From Bacteroidota bacterium (GTDB lineage: Bacteria; Bacteroidota; Bacteroidia; UKL13-3): a stretch of 64,000 bases of DNA. The notes beneath the pieces are model-generated. The model made no database searches and was not told the DNA's origin. It saw only the letters and a list, made by a program, of their open reading frames with translations. The stretch is taken from assembly GCA_027482225.1 (NCBI GenBank), contig JAIXWD010000007.1:1-64000 (forward strand), written 5' to 3'. A program made the position numbers and the translations under genes. This document shows, piece by piece, positions 37,439 through 46,350 of this stretch (positions are counted from its first letter, which is position 1; every line of letters starts with the position of its first letter).

Positions 37439-38299
37439 TTATTTAAACAAACCAATTACTTTTTTAACTGTGGTTATCAAAGCAACCATTAACAAACCTC
37501 CTATAATGCCAAAAGTAGTTTCTTTTAATAGTGCAGGCCACGCTGGTAAAAAGTGATGTAAGTACTCAATATTATGTACAAATATGCCACCCGAAACCAA
37601 TATTAAAGCAATGGTACCAACTACGGCAAAAGTTTTAATAACAATGGGTAACGTTTTAACCAACAATACACCAAGAGTATTTAAAAATCCTTGCTCACCA
37701 GATTTTCTTATGAAACGAAAACCCAAGTCATCCATGCGCACAATTAATGCAACAATACCATACACACCAACAGTTGCTATAACAGATACAACAGATACCG
37801 TGAGTATTTGTATCGATAAAGGCCTATCCAGAACTGTACTTAAGGCTATAATCACTATTTCAACAGAAAGAATAAAATCGGTGGTTATGGCTGATTTAAT
37901 TTTTACTTTTTCTAGTGCAGCATCTTCTTGCGTTATTTCGGTAGTTTCATTGGCTTGGTGTTTTTTATGAAAGAAATATTCAATCATTTTCTCTACTCCC
38001 TCATAGGCCAAATAAAACCCGCCAAGTACCAATACTATTTTAATGGCAACTGGTAAAAACAGTTGCAGCAATAAGGCAATCGGAACTATAATAAGTTTAT
38101 TAATAAATGAGCCTTTGGTAATTGCCCATAGAACGGGTATTTCTCTTGATGAAACAAAGCCTGTTGATTTTTCTGCATTTACGGCAAGGTCATCGCCTAA
38201 AATTCCCGCAGTTTTTTGAGTGGCTACTTTAGCTGTAACAGCCACATCATCCATTAAAGTTGCGATATCATCTAAAATCGCAAAAAATCCTGATGCCAT
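37439..38299 (-). CDS. DUF808-family inner membrane protein (YedI-like)
   Basis: A 286-residue protein with the family-typical N-terminus MASGFFAILDDIATLMDDVAVTAKVATQKTAGILGDDLAVNAEK. About seven membrane helices follow. The family is widespread and of unknown function. It is the first gene in a 10-kb run of minus-strand genes, 100 bases beyond the end of the condensin operon. It is probably a separate unit. Confidence 0.88.
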   Translation of the reverse strand: MASGFFAILDDIATLMDDVAVTAKVATQKTAGILGDDLAVNAEKSTGFVSSREIPVLWAITKGSFINKLIIVPIALLLQLFLPVAIKIVLVLGGFYLAYEGVEKMIEYFFHKKHQANETTEITQEDAALEKVKIKSAITTDFILSVEIVIIALSTVLDRPLSIQILTVSVVSVIATVGVYGIVALIVRMDDLGFRFIRKSGEQGFLNTLGVLLVKTLPIVIKTFAVVGTIALILVSGGIFVHNIEYLHHFLPAWPALLKETTFGIIGGLLMVALITTVKKVIGLFK

Positions 38300-38400
38300 G
38301 TGTTGCTTATTTTATCTAATTGCGAAAATAAAGAAATATTACTGGCACTAATGCCATTGACGTGTACCGCACGTTTTATAATTTTTAATTGAAACAGCGA

Positions 38401-38943
38401 TTATTCGTTATCGTCTTCAGTTCCTGTTGCAGCCAACTTGCCTTTAGCAAAGTTTTTGGCAAAATCCATAAACACTTTGTATGCAGGAGTGAACGTGAAC
38501 TTTTTATCGCTGTTGCGGTCAATAATATTTCTGCGGTTTAGCGTACCTAAAAACTGCTTTCGTGCTTCGCTGTTTTTAAGCTGGTTGTTGTTTAAAATCA
38601 AATCAGTATACGATGAGTTGTCTAATAAGTTGTCTACCATCTCTGCATCAAACTCGGCATATTGAATTTCATCTAAGAAATTTTTACCTTCTTTATCCAA
38701 CTCATAACAAAGCAAACCAATAAAAATACAAATATCACGACTTAACATTTCCATGGTTTCTTCGCTAATTAAATAGGCATAATCCGATTTAATGTCGAGG
38801 TAGAAATCAAATGTTTCTTTAAAAAACTTGCCATAAAAATCGGCATTGTTCTTTAGTTCAATAAACTTGGCATCTGTGGCTAAAACAAACTTGCCATCCA
38901 ATAAATCGCCTACAATTTCTTTATGATATCTAGGAAAGTCCAT
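38401..38943 (-). CDS. MksE-like condensin subunit
   Basis: A 180-residue helical protein beginning DFPRYHKEIVGDLLDGKF, with a C-terminal winged-helix-like part (LGTLNRRNIIDRNSDKKFTFTPAYKVFMDF) and an acidic tail. Size, position and this N-terminal pattern resemble MksE/MukE (KITE-type) subunits that bind the kleisin. Its start overlaps the end of the kleisin-like gene by 14 bases, so the two are translationally coupled. It is the last gene of the three-gene set. The assignment is by recalled family resemblance and operon position, without an alignment. Confidence 0.7.
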   Translation of the reverse strand: MDFPRYHKEIVGDLLDGKFVLATDAKFIELKNNADFYGKFFKETFDFYLDIKSDYAYLISEETMEMLSRDICIFIGLLCYELDKEGKNFLDEIQYAEFDAEMVDNLLDNSSYTDLILNNNQLKNSEARKQFLGTLNRRNIIDRNSDKKFTFTPAYKVFMDFAKNFAKGKLAATGTEDDNE

Positions 38944-40126
38944 GTCGTTTAATTTTAATTTTTGGTACGCGTAAATTCATATCTGAAGTTCTAATCACTT
39001 GCCTATCGGCAGTTGGATCGAACTCTAATTCAATGTCATCTTCAAATAATAGGGTAGAGAGGGAGAAAAATTTCTCGGTTTCAATATCCTTGTATTCGCT
39101 TCTTAAAGTAACACCCGCCCACTCAAAGAAGTTAGGCATAGGTAATTCTTTCATTAATTGCTCCCGATAAAATTCTTTGTTAAAAATCCATTTATCGCTG
39201 GCACTTAAGTTAGGATCTTCCAAATACACATCATCGTTTTGCATGTATTGTTGAACATACTCTAACGAGTTAAAGTACATGGCGTTGTTATAAGGGTAAG
39301 CCCTGATAGATTTTTGCACAAATGGTGTTTCTGATTTGTTCGGGTTTTTCAAAAATTCAATCCAGCCTGTTAATATCATCGATTCGCTTCTGATGCGCTC
39401 AATCAATGGCAATAATTCGTTGGTTAGTATTTTTGATTGACGAAGTAAATCATCATTGGTTTGCACCAAAAAAACATACAATTTTTCAAATTGCTGACGG
39501 GCCATTTCGTCATCAAAATTTAACCTGCGTATGTTTATGTATTGCGAAATATCAAGCAACCTATTGGTAATGGAGTTGGCATTACTTACATCTAAAATAG
39601 TATTTAACGGGGTGATGTAATAATCAATCCAAAAACTTGCTTTGCGTACTTTTTCGCGGTAATCTATTTTATCAACGTTTGATTTTAACTCTTTGGTTTC
39701 GGCAATTAAACGAAGCGTATTTTTTTCAACAGCTTCAGTAAAATCGCGTACCTCGTTATTTAAATCGCTGATGCGTTGTAATAAAATGTTGCGGTCTTTG
39801 TTAATGCCCTCTTTAATTTTTTTGAACAACGATGTTACCGAGTGTTCATATTTTTCAATGGTTTCGGGTAATAATGGTTTAAACTCACTTAAAATAAATT
39901 CCAAAAACTTAAAATACATAGGTCGTATTTCAAAGTCGTCTGCAATCTTTTTAAAGAATTTATACTCAATCAGCTTATTTAAAATATCGCTGTCGTGCTC
40001 GGCTAAAATCGCATTCAAATCCTCTCGTCTAACCAAGCCGTCTTTCGATTGCAAGTCAAACAATTCCTTGATGATATCAAAGTAATTGGAGAGGAAATTT
40101 AATATGGTCCGTGGTTCTGTTCTCAT
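38930..40126 (-). CDS. MksF-like kleisin subunit
   Basis: A 398-residue protein. An N-terminal winged-helix-like domain (about 5-90, with LVRREDLNAILAEHDSDILNKLIEYKFF) is followed by a long helical, coiled-coil-prone middle (95-270) and a C-terminal domain rich in charged strands (RVPKIKIKR). This fits the kleisin of MukF/MksF type that bridges the SMC heads. It lies 20 bases downstream of the SMC-like gene and overlaps the MksE-like gene by 14 bases. No nuclease motif is seen in it. Confidence 0.68.
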   Translation of the reverse strand: MRTEPRTILNFLSNYFDIIKELFDLQSKDGLVRREDLNAILAEHDSDILNKLIEYKFFKKIADDFEIRPMYFKFLEFILSEFKPLLPETIEKYEHSVTSLFKKIKEGINKDRNILLQRISDLNNEVRDFTEAVEKNTLRLIAETKELKSNVDKIDYREKVRKASFWIDYYITPLNTILDVSNANSITNRLLDISQYINIRRLNFDDEMARQQFEKLYVFLVQTNDDLLRQSKILTNELLPLIERIRSESMILTGWIEFLKNPNKSETPFVQKSIRAYPYNNAMYFNSLEYVQQYMQNDDVYLEDPNLSASDKWIFNKEFYREQLMKELPMPNFFEWAGVTLRSEYKDIETEKFFSLSTLLFEDDIELEFDPTADRQVIRTSDMNLRVPKIKIKRHGLS

Positions 40127-40146
40127 ACTTATAATTTAGATAACAG

Positions 40147-42807
40147 TTACACTTCTAATTTTAAACTTTTATCAACCACCTCGCCATAGGCCGCATTGGT
40201 TTTTTCGTTGATGTTGATTTTACCCGAATTGCGGAAAATGAAATAGTATTTACCAAAGCCAGGAACTGCATCAGGGGCAGCAAAAATTGGGATAAAGTAA
40301 TGCTCTTTACAGAAGCGCACCAACTCCGGACGGTTTTGCTTATCAATAGTAGCTACCTCATCAATAAACAAGGCGATACGGTTTTCATGATCGGCTACAG
40401 CTAATCGGTTAATGATGTTCATTACAATCACCAAACGAATCATTTTATCGGTACCATCACTTTCAATTTGCTGACTTAAATCTACTTGTTTGGTGCTTCC
40501 TTTACGGCTTAAGTGTAAGGTAATATCAAACAAATCATCAAACTCAATTTTTTGTCCGCTTTCTAAATAATGATCCAACACTTTTAAGTTTTCACTGTTA
40601 TCAAATTCAAACATCAGCTGTCCGCTAATTTGTTGAATTTGGCTAATCTTGCGAACCTCTTCAACCAATCGCTTGTTGTCAATTAACTCTATGGTTAACG
40701 ATTCAATATCAGATATACGGGTTTGCGATAGTTTGGTGTTAAACTTATTGTATAAAAACTCCTTAAATTCTTCGTAACGCTTAAGTAACGTGTATGCTGG
40801 GTTTGCAAATTGGGTTGAAATACTTTCAAGTAAAGACTGCACGCTGCGTTCTTTATCTTCAATTAAAGCAACTTCTTCTTCAACGTATTTAATAAAATCA
40901 TTTTCATCAGCAAAGGTGCTTTGTAATTTATCACGCAATTTTTCAAATAAATGGTCTTTGTTTGATTTGATGGTGATGCGATCTTGCCAGTTTAATTTAA
41001 TTTTATTGTAAAGCTGATCCAAGCTTTCGTTGGTTTCAAACTCATCACCAACCAAGCCTAACTCATCAATTTCATGCTTCATTTCTATCAGCTTATTGAT
41101 GCGTTCTTGGCGTTTTTGTTTTTCATCTAACAAATCGCGCAACTCATTACTTTTACGTGCAATGGTTTTAGTAATTTGTTTTTGTTCGCTTTCATATTTC
41201 TCCTTTTCCACCATCAAATCATTCAAATCGCCTTTAAGGCGCTCTAAGGCCTTAACCAAGGTAGGTTTAGCTTTAATGCGCCCAATTTTATTTTTGATGG
41301 TTTCAATTTCGGCACCAATTCTTTGTAACTCGTTGTTTGATGCTTCTAAATCCTGAACAACTTTTAATAAACTTTCTTGCTGTATTTTATCTTCCTTAAG
41401 TGCAGCTAATTCTTCTTTTAATTCATCAATATTCTTAAAGTCTTTAATTACAATGTTTTTTGAAATATCAATCTGACCATCAAATACACTAAGCGTTTGA
41501 CTTATCTTGTGTATTTGTTTCATCACTTGGTCGCCCGGTAAACTGCTTACTTGCTCACTTAAAATGGAGTTTAACAATTTACGGTTTTCAACCGAGCCCG
41601 AAATTTTATTGATAAGAAGGTTACTGTAATTTTTAACCTGCATTTCAACGCGCGAAATTTGATCGTTGATGCGCACAATTTTATTTTCAATTTGCTGGCT
41701 GTTTAAGCGCTGCAATTCGGCCATGGTAATGCGGCTTTCAATATTCTTACGCTGTTGATCGAAGTTGGCCAACTGCTCGATTAAAATATTAATGGGCTCG
41801 TAAGCATCAATCTCTTTAATCTCGTTTTCTTTTTCGTGAAGCAGTTGCGTGCGCGAGTTAATCTCTGCTTCTTTTCCACCAATTTTACGGTCTAAATCGG
41901 CTTTAGCAGGAATCAACTCCTCGTTCATTTCTGTATTTAACCTGCCAATGGCCTTGTCTTTTTCGTGCAATTGAACTTGCAACTCGGGCATGGTGTGTTT
42001 GTAGTTGTTCTCAAAACCATAAAACAACTCACCAATAATGCGGGCTTTGGCGTTATACTGACTAACCAATTCGCGGAATTCGTCAAACTCATTCTTTACC
42101 GATTTAAGGTTACGAATTTCGTTGTTCACCCGTTTTAAGTCGTTGATGTCTTTTTTATTTTTTTGCGAAAAGTTTAAGGTTTCGTTCTCGCGGTTATCGG
42201 CTACAATAAGCGCCTCTTTTAGGTTTTTATTGGTAATTAATTTGGTGTTAATTAAGTAACGGTAAATACGCGAAAAGTTATTGCTTATCCCTTCGCTACG
42301 CACGCTGTCATCAAGCCAAACTACACCATTGTTACGTTTACCACGTTGGTAAACAAACTGAAACACCTCACGTTTGTCTTTAAATTGTTCAAGCGCTAAA
42401 CCACTGGCTGCAATTTTTTCTTTTACCTCTTCAAACTTTAACAAGCGTTTGTCGGTATCAACAAAAAATTCCTCTTTGTATTCGCTATCAAACTTATAGT
42501 ACTCTAAGTTACTGTCGCTATCGCGTTTAACAATAATGCTGTAGTATGATTTTTTGAAAACCTCAAAAACAATAAAACTTTGGTTGTGATTAGGGAAATA
42601 ATGGTGAATGGTTTCTTTATCGCCCTTACGGTTACCACTAAAACTCATTTTTTGTCCATCAATAATAAACAAAAAGTTAAGGGCATAAATAAGGGTACTT
42701 TTACCAATATTATTGGGGCCTACCAATTGCAAACTATCGCAATCGTCAAGCCTAATTTCGGCTTTACCATATACCTTACTATTAAGTATAATTACACGTG
42801 TTAGCAT
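40147..42807 (-). CDS. SMC-like ATPase of a MukBEF/Mks-type condensin
   Basis: An 886-residue ABC-type ATPase. The N-terminal half-head carries Walker A GPNNIGKST (residues 30-38, in LQLVGPNNIGKSTLIYALNF). Long coiled coils (about 230-720) follow, then the C-terminal half-head with a degenerate signature (QIESDGTDKMIRLV) and Walker B IALFIDEVATIDKQN. It is shorter than MukB (about 1480) and shorter than typical Wadjet JetC, so the arms are short. It starts the operon; the kleisin-like and MksE-like genes follow. It probably loads onto DNA and extrudes loops; whether it serves the chromosome or defends against plasmids cannot be read here. Confidence 0.82.
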   Translation of the reverse strand: MLTRVIILNSKVYGKAEIRLDDCDSLQLVGPNNIGKSTLIYALNFLFIIDGQKMSFSGNRKGDKETIHHYFPNHNQSFIVFEVFKKSYYSIIVKRDSDSNLEYYKFDSEYKEEFFVDTDKRLLKFEEVKEKIAASGLALEQFKDKREVFQFVYQRGKRNNGVVWLDDSVRSEGISNNFSRIYRYLINTKLITNKNLKEALIVADNRENETLNFSQKNKKDINDLKRVNNEIRNLKSVKNEFDEFRELVSQYNAKARIIGELFYGFENNYKHTMPELQVQLHEKDKAIGRLNTEMNEELIPAKADLDRKIGGKEAEINSRTQLLHEKENEIKEIDAYEPINILIEQLANFDQQRKNIESRITMAELQRLNSQQIENKIVRINDQISRVEMQVKNYSNLLINKISGSVENRKLLNSILSEQVSSLPGDQVMKQIHKISQTLSVFDGQIDISKNIVIKDFKNIDELKEELAALKEDKIQQESLLKVVQDLEASNNELQRIGAEIETIKNKIGRIKAKPTLVKALERLKGDLNDLMVEKEKYESEQKQITKTIARKSNELRDLLDEKQKRQERINKLIEMKHEIDELGLVGDEFETNESLDQLYNKIKLNWQDRITIKSNKDHLFEKLRDKLQSTFADENDFIKYVEEEVALIEDKERSVQSLLESISTQFANPAYTLLKRYEEFKEFLYNKFNTKLSQTRISDIESLTIELIDNKRLVEEVRKISQIQQISGQLMFEFDNSENLKVLDHYLESGQKIEFDDLFDITLHLSRKGSTKQVDLSQQIESDGTDKMIRLVIVMNIINRLAVADHENRIALFIDEVATIDKQNRPELVRFCKEHYFIPIFAAPDAVPGFGKYYFIFRNSGKININEKTNAAYGEVVDKSLKLEV

Positions 42808-43181
42808 AATTTATTTGAAAATAATTTTGGTACAAGGTAATTGCTGCAATTGGCTAGTTACCCACCATTTTTGCACAGTTTGCAAGGAGTTGAAAGTGTT
42901 TGGATTGGGGAGGAGGGCGCTGAAAATGCGCAATACCAGGTTAATTTAAAATAATGATTAAAATTACTTTGGCTGCCAAGGGAATACTTAATTAAGCAAA
43001 GCGTTATAAAAAACCTCCTTTAAATAACATATTTTAATGATATCGATGTATCACCTATTACTTGTTATGGAATAATATTTTACATATAGCCTAAACAATA
43101 CTTTGGAATAAAAGAGAATTACTAATTACTAGGGCACCAGTTTGTTTGGTATTCGCTAATTTTAATGTTCCCAAATGGACA
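42808..43181. other. Spacer between HepT and the condensin operon
   Basis: About 370 bases without a supported gene. It must hold the condensin promoter, but only an imperfect -7 (minus-strand TTACCTTG near 42840) is visible. A small hairpin GCGC-TGAAAAT-GCGC lies near 42920. Confidence 0.4.
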
Positions 43182-43523
43182 TCATTTAATATTGTTTAAC
43201 AGCATATTTATTTCTATATCCAAATTTGGAATTTCTCTGATAACAATTGCCCAAATAATATCTTCCGAAACACTGTCGTAACCGTGACTAATTCTATTTC
43301 GGGTATCAACAATTTTTCTTGCGTTTGCTATTGGATAGTTTGGGTCAATTTTTAGTATGCGATGAACGGCTTCTCCTATTATCTCAATGTTTCGTTCAAT
43401 TGCACGTTTGGTTTTGGTGTCTTTTTGAAACGCGAGGAAGTTTTTTTTATCTGGAAGAAATTCATTGATTTCGTTTATAGCCAACTTAATGTCAGCAAGA
43501 GAAGAAGCGATTTCAAATTCCAT
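43182..43523 (-). CDS. HepT-like HEPN-domain toxin (DUF86)
   Basis: A 113-residue all-helical HEPN protein. The ribonuclease motif RX4HXY is intact as R75-N-R-I-S-H80-G-Y82. In the type VII system HepT is the toxin and its partner MntA inactivates it by adding AMP to a tyrosine near this motif. Its start overlaps the end of the mntA-like gene by 11 bases. Family and pairing are clear; activity is inferred. Confidence 0.9.
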   Translation of the reverse strand: MEFEIASSLADIKLAINEINEFLPDKKNFLAFQKDTKTKRAIERNIEIIGEAVHRILKIDPNYPIANARKIVDTRNRISHGYDSVSEDIIWAIVIREIPNLDIEINMLLNNIK

Positions 43524-43815
43524 AGACGAGAATTTTGGTTTGATCTATTTCTTTTTTTAAGAAAGGATTTCTGATTGCTTTTTGTTCCAGAAGGTCAACC
43601 TGTCTATTAAATAAGGCCTCAAGTTGCTCTTTCAAGTTAAAATAACTTTCTGAGTAGGCAAGTGGATCTGTTTCAGCAATATCAACCAACATGTCTACAT
43701 CACTATCAACTTTAAATTTATCATTGGTTACCGACCCAAATGCAAATAGCGACCGAACCTTGTTCGAGGCGCAGATGGCTTTTATTTGATCTATGTGAGT
43801 AGCTAATAAATTCAT
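43513..43815 (-). CDS. MntA-like minimal nucleotidyltransferase antitoxin
   Basis: A 100-residue nucleotidyltransferase-fold protein with the motif GSX10DXD (G27-S28 ... D39-V-D41) needed for AMP transfer. It precedes and overlaps the HepT-like toxin by 11 bases, the standard order of MntA-HepT modules. A -7 element (TACATTTG, minus strand, 43828-43821) lies so close to the ATG that the transcript would be nearly leaderless. Confidence 0.9.
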   Translation of the reverse strand: MNLLATHIDQIKAICASNKVRSLFAFGSVTNDKFKVDSDVDMLVDIAETDPLAYSESYFNLKEQLEALFNRQVDLLEQKAIRNPFLKKEIDQTKILVYGI

Positions 43816-43820
43816 AATAA

Positions 43821-43828
43821 CAAATGTA
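43821..43828 (-). promoter_or_regulatory. -7 element of the mntA-hepT operon
   Basis: Minus-strand TACATTTG matches TAnnTTTG and ends 6 bases before the start codon. No -33 is seen at the ideal distance. Confidence 0.4.
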
Positions 43829-44023
43829 ACATTTTAACTCCAATTGAAATGCATGGTTTATAATACTTTTAAAAGAACACAATTAAACCACAAAAAAATT
43901 ATGTAGCTTAATATATTAACGCTGTTGCCGTTTTGCATGCCCTTATTTATTAATAATCTATATCCAAAAACAAGTATCAGTGAATACACCCGACATGATT
44001 GAGTTATTCGTGGATGTAATTGT

Positions 44024-44815
44024 TTATTTCAACCGCACTAAAACGCCTTTTCGTTTTACTATGTTTTTGTAGTCCCATTCAATTTCTGTTGATTTTTTTA
44101 GCCAACGCTTAAGGTCTTTGGTGTTAATGTCGCTTAAAACATCATAAAATACCGATGCATCTTTAAACTTTCCACTCTTAATGTCTAAATCTGTTTCATC
44201 AAAACTTGCTCCGCTCCAAAACATTAACCTCATGCCACGCTTTTGCTTGCTGTATCCCACTATGGGGTTGCCGTCTATAAACCATACTGGATGGCCATGC
44301 CACACTTTATTTTCTGCTTTGGGCAAGCCTTTGCAAATTTCCTTTAACAACAAGTCGCAAATCAATTTGTCTGTTGTGTTTTGTTGGCTATTGTAATGCA
44401 AAATATCTTGGCTGATTTTTTTTGCTTTTGCCTGTTTAACTGGTTTAGGCTTGCTTGTATCCTTGTCTTCTTCAACCCTAAACTTTACTATTTTTTTTAT
44501 TAAGGTAAGCGGTAAAGGTTTATCAATGGGAAACTGAATCGCTCCTTTTGAGGTGTTGTACTTTTTAAGTTCTTCTTTAAAATGAACAATGGGTTTGGGT
44601 GTAGGGTAGAAGCCGATGTGTTGTTTGTATGCGGCATAATAAACCAACACCTTGTTTTGTTTAAACGCAGGCATGCCGTAGCTTATGGTTTCAGTTGCCA
44701 TTGGTGCAGCTTGCTTTATGGTATGCCTCAGTTGTTCAAGGGTATTTTTAAGGTGGTCAGGACACGATTTATGGTACGCGTCTATGTTAGTTATTTTTAA
44801 TTTAAGCTTGTCCAT
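44024..44815 (-). CDS. Double DUF1801 (YdhG-like) protein
   Basis: A 263-residue protein made of two DUF1801-type domains joined by a Lys/Pro-rich linker (about 118-138). The first (1-115) has the classic KSCPDHLKNTLEQLRHTIKQAAPMATETISYGMPAF and HIGFYPTPKPI. The second (about 145-263) has KVWHGHPVWFIDGNPIVGYSKQKRGMRLMFWSG. Single-domain relatives resemble frataxin-like iron chaperones, but the function is not settled. It is flanked by toxin-antitoxin modules on both sides, on the same strand. Confidence 0.8.
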   Translation of the reverse strand: MDKLKLKITNIDAYHKSCPDHLKNTLEQLRHTIKQAAPMATETISYGMPAFKQNKVLVYYAAYKQHIGFYPTPKPIVHFKEELKKYNTSKGAIQFPIDKPLPLTLIKKIVKFRVEEDKDTSKPKPVKQAKAKKISQDILHYNSQQNTTDKLICDLLLKEICKGLPKAENKVWHGHPVWFIDGNPIVGYSKQKRGMRLMFWSGASFDETDLDIKSGKFKDASVFYDVLSDINTKDLKRWLKKSTEIEWDYKNIVKRKGVLVRLK

Positions 44816-44864
44816 TTATGAGGTTGTTACTCGTTTTGGTTTGGTGTTGTTCTTTAACTTTTGT

Positions 44865-45045
44865 CGCTTAATTAAGAGTGGTGTTTTTAGTGCAAAATTG
44901 GTGTTCTGCAAAAAAAAATGCTTTAAACAATAAACCGCTAATTTCAATAAAGTGCAATTAAATAATACATTTCTATTCACGCTTTATCATCTTTTGTGTC
45001 GTAAGTATTTTGTTTTCGTTGTTCAAAATCGCAATAGCATATTTT
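44865..45045. repeat. Left copy of the direct repeat flanking hipBST
   Basis: About 180 bases clearly similar to 46792-46970 in the same orientation. Identical runs are 31 bases (44876-44906 with 46804-46834) and 18 bases (45012-45029 with 46939-46956), at nearly equal spacing (136 and 135 bases apart). Diverged stretches between them show the duplication is not recent. Confidence 0.85.
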
Positions 45046-45060
45046 ATTGGTTGTTGTTTG
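44973..45060 (-). pseudogene. Remnant 3' end of a T9SS sorting-domain gene
   Basis: Minus-strand translation gives YAIAILNNENKILTTQKM followed by IKRE and a TAG at 44975-44973. The intact neighbour at 46900 ends YLITILNNENELLTSQKI followed by IKVE. The frame is lost upstream, where the hipT-like gene ends (stop at 45061). So only about 30 codons of a second sorting-domain gene survive. Confidence 0.75.
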
Positions 45061-46005
45061 CTAATTCAGCCTATCAAAACGATGTTGTATTAGGTTTTTA
45101 AATGCAGCTTTCGAGTCGGTGCTTAAGAAACTGATATCAATAAACTCGAACCAACTATTTTTAGCTTTTGCCATTTTCTTAAAAATATTTTCTTGCTGCT
45201 TTTCATCAAGCCCAAGTGTTGTGAATGCCGATATAAAATCATTTCGATTTATTTTTTTCTTTCTGCCATTCAATGTTAGTGCAAGGTCTTCATCATCATT
45301 TGGATTAACCAGCGCAGTAGCTACTAAATCGTATGCAGGCGAGAATATAGGACCAATATCTGGTTGATGTATCAATGAAAAATTTTTGAGGTGCATATCT
45401 GCATTGCCTGTAAGAAATGAAAACAAAACCAATTCAAAGAAATTAACCAAATCCAATCCTGGGTTAGCAGCATATTTCAATATGGCCTTTGCTACTTGTT
45501 CGTGCGATCCGCGGTATTTATCTTCTGTTAATCGTTCGGTAAGCTGGCACATATCTTCCATGTGCAGTTTTTCCTTTTCTTTTCTATCAATACGTTTGGT
45601 TATGTATGCAAGGTTGCCTGAAGTTAATCTGATTAGGCTATGGGGAACAACCTTAATTTTTGCAATTTTTGCAAAGTGCATGGTTAGGTCTTCCACTTCG
45701 GGCAGTTCAGGATAATGCGGTGAAGCGGGCTTTAAAATATATCCACCCCGCATTCCTACAATGGTAAATTTTTTGGCCAATTTGGGTTGCTTTGCCGATG
45801 CCAAATGCAAAGATAATTTTGGTTGAACTCCCGTAACAGCAGTTTGTGTTTGAATCACCTGAGCTGCCAACTCCTTCATGTTGTTTTCCGAGTAAGGTAA
45901 AATAGGAGGGATGGTTACACCAAAAATATTTTTACTGCAGCTTGAATGAAAATCTGTTTCATTTTCAACCAAAAGTTGATAACAATAAAGACAACGTTTA
46001 CTCAT
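45061..46005 (-). CDS. HipT-like serine/threonine kinase toxin
   Basis: A 314-residue HipA-C type kinase. An N-terminal Cys cluster (C5, C8, H20, C23: CxxC-x11-HxxC) looks like a small zinc ribbon. The G-loop region is VTGVQPKLSLHL, the catalytic loop is GNADMHLKNF (D203, N208) and the metal-binding Asp is D226 (AYDLVAT). It lacks the HipA N-terminal subdomain, which is encoded separately just upstream, as in tripartite HipBST. Known HipT from E. coli phosphorylates tryptophanyl-tRNA synthetase; the target here is unknown. The start overlaps the HipS-like gene by 4 bases (ATGA). Confidence 0.88.
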   Translation of the reverse strand: MSKRCLYCYQLLVENETDFHSSCSKNIFGVTIPPILPYSENNMKELAAQVIQTQTAVTGVQPKLSLHLASAKQPKLAKKFTIVGMRGGYILKPASPHYPELPEVEDLTMHFAKIAKIKVVPHSLIRLTSGNLAYITKRIDRKEKEKLHMEDMCQLTERLTEDKYRGSHEQVAKAILKYAANPGLDLVNFFELVLFSFLTGNADMHLKNFSLIHQPDIGPIFSPAYDLVATALVNPNDDEDLALTLNGRKKKINRNDFISAFTTLGLDEKQQENIFKKMAKAKNSWFEFIDISFLSTDSKAAFKNLIQHRFDRLN

Positions 46006-46331
46006 TCTTCATTTTCTTTTATTGGGTAAACACTAATGGCTCCTATACAGTCTTTGCAGCAAGCAAGCAGTAAACCCATGCGGTCTCTTGGATTTAGTTT
46101 CCAGTTATTTTCGGCAATGTCCAACAACCATCCTTCAGGAATTAGTCCATCAAAGAAGGGGAACAAAATAGTTGAATGAAATGGGTTGGTTTGTAATGGC
46201 AATGTTAAACTCACAGGCATTGGCTTTTCGCTATTTAAATAAGACTCATCATATATAAATTGATAGCCATCTTCATTTTGAATTAAAATGCCAGCCGTGA
46301 TTTCATTTATTTTTATTTCTGCTTTTCTCAT
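46002..46331 (-). CDS. HipS-like protein (separate HipA N-terminal domain)
   Basis: A 109-residue protein matching the N-terminal subdomain 1 of HipA. Visible features are SLTLPLQTNPFHSTILFPFFDGLIPEGWLLDIAEN and DRMGLLLACCKDCIGAISV. In HipBST systems this piece is the antitoxin that inhibits HipT. The frame is open 21 codons further upstream, but the ATG at 46331 (MRKAEIKINEITAG) fits the family and follows hipB by 19 bases. It overlaps hipT by 4 bases. Confidence 0.87.
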   Translation of the reverse strand: MRKAEIKINEITAGILIQNEDGYQFIYDESYLNSEKPMPVSLTLPLQTNPFHSTILFPFFDGLIPEGWLLDIAENNWKLNPRDRMGLLLACCKDCIGAISVYPIKENEE

Positions 46332-46350
46332 TTTTATTCGCTGCTTCTGT

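Noticed and set aside
38401-42807. A full Wadjet (JetABCD) plasmid-defence operon
   Set aside because: Three of four parts are plausible, but no JetD/MksG-like gene lies on either side (the flanking genes are DUF808 and HepT), and gene order differs, so I call it only Mks-like.
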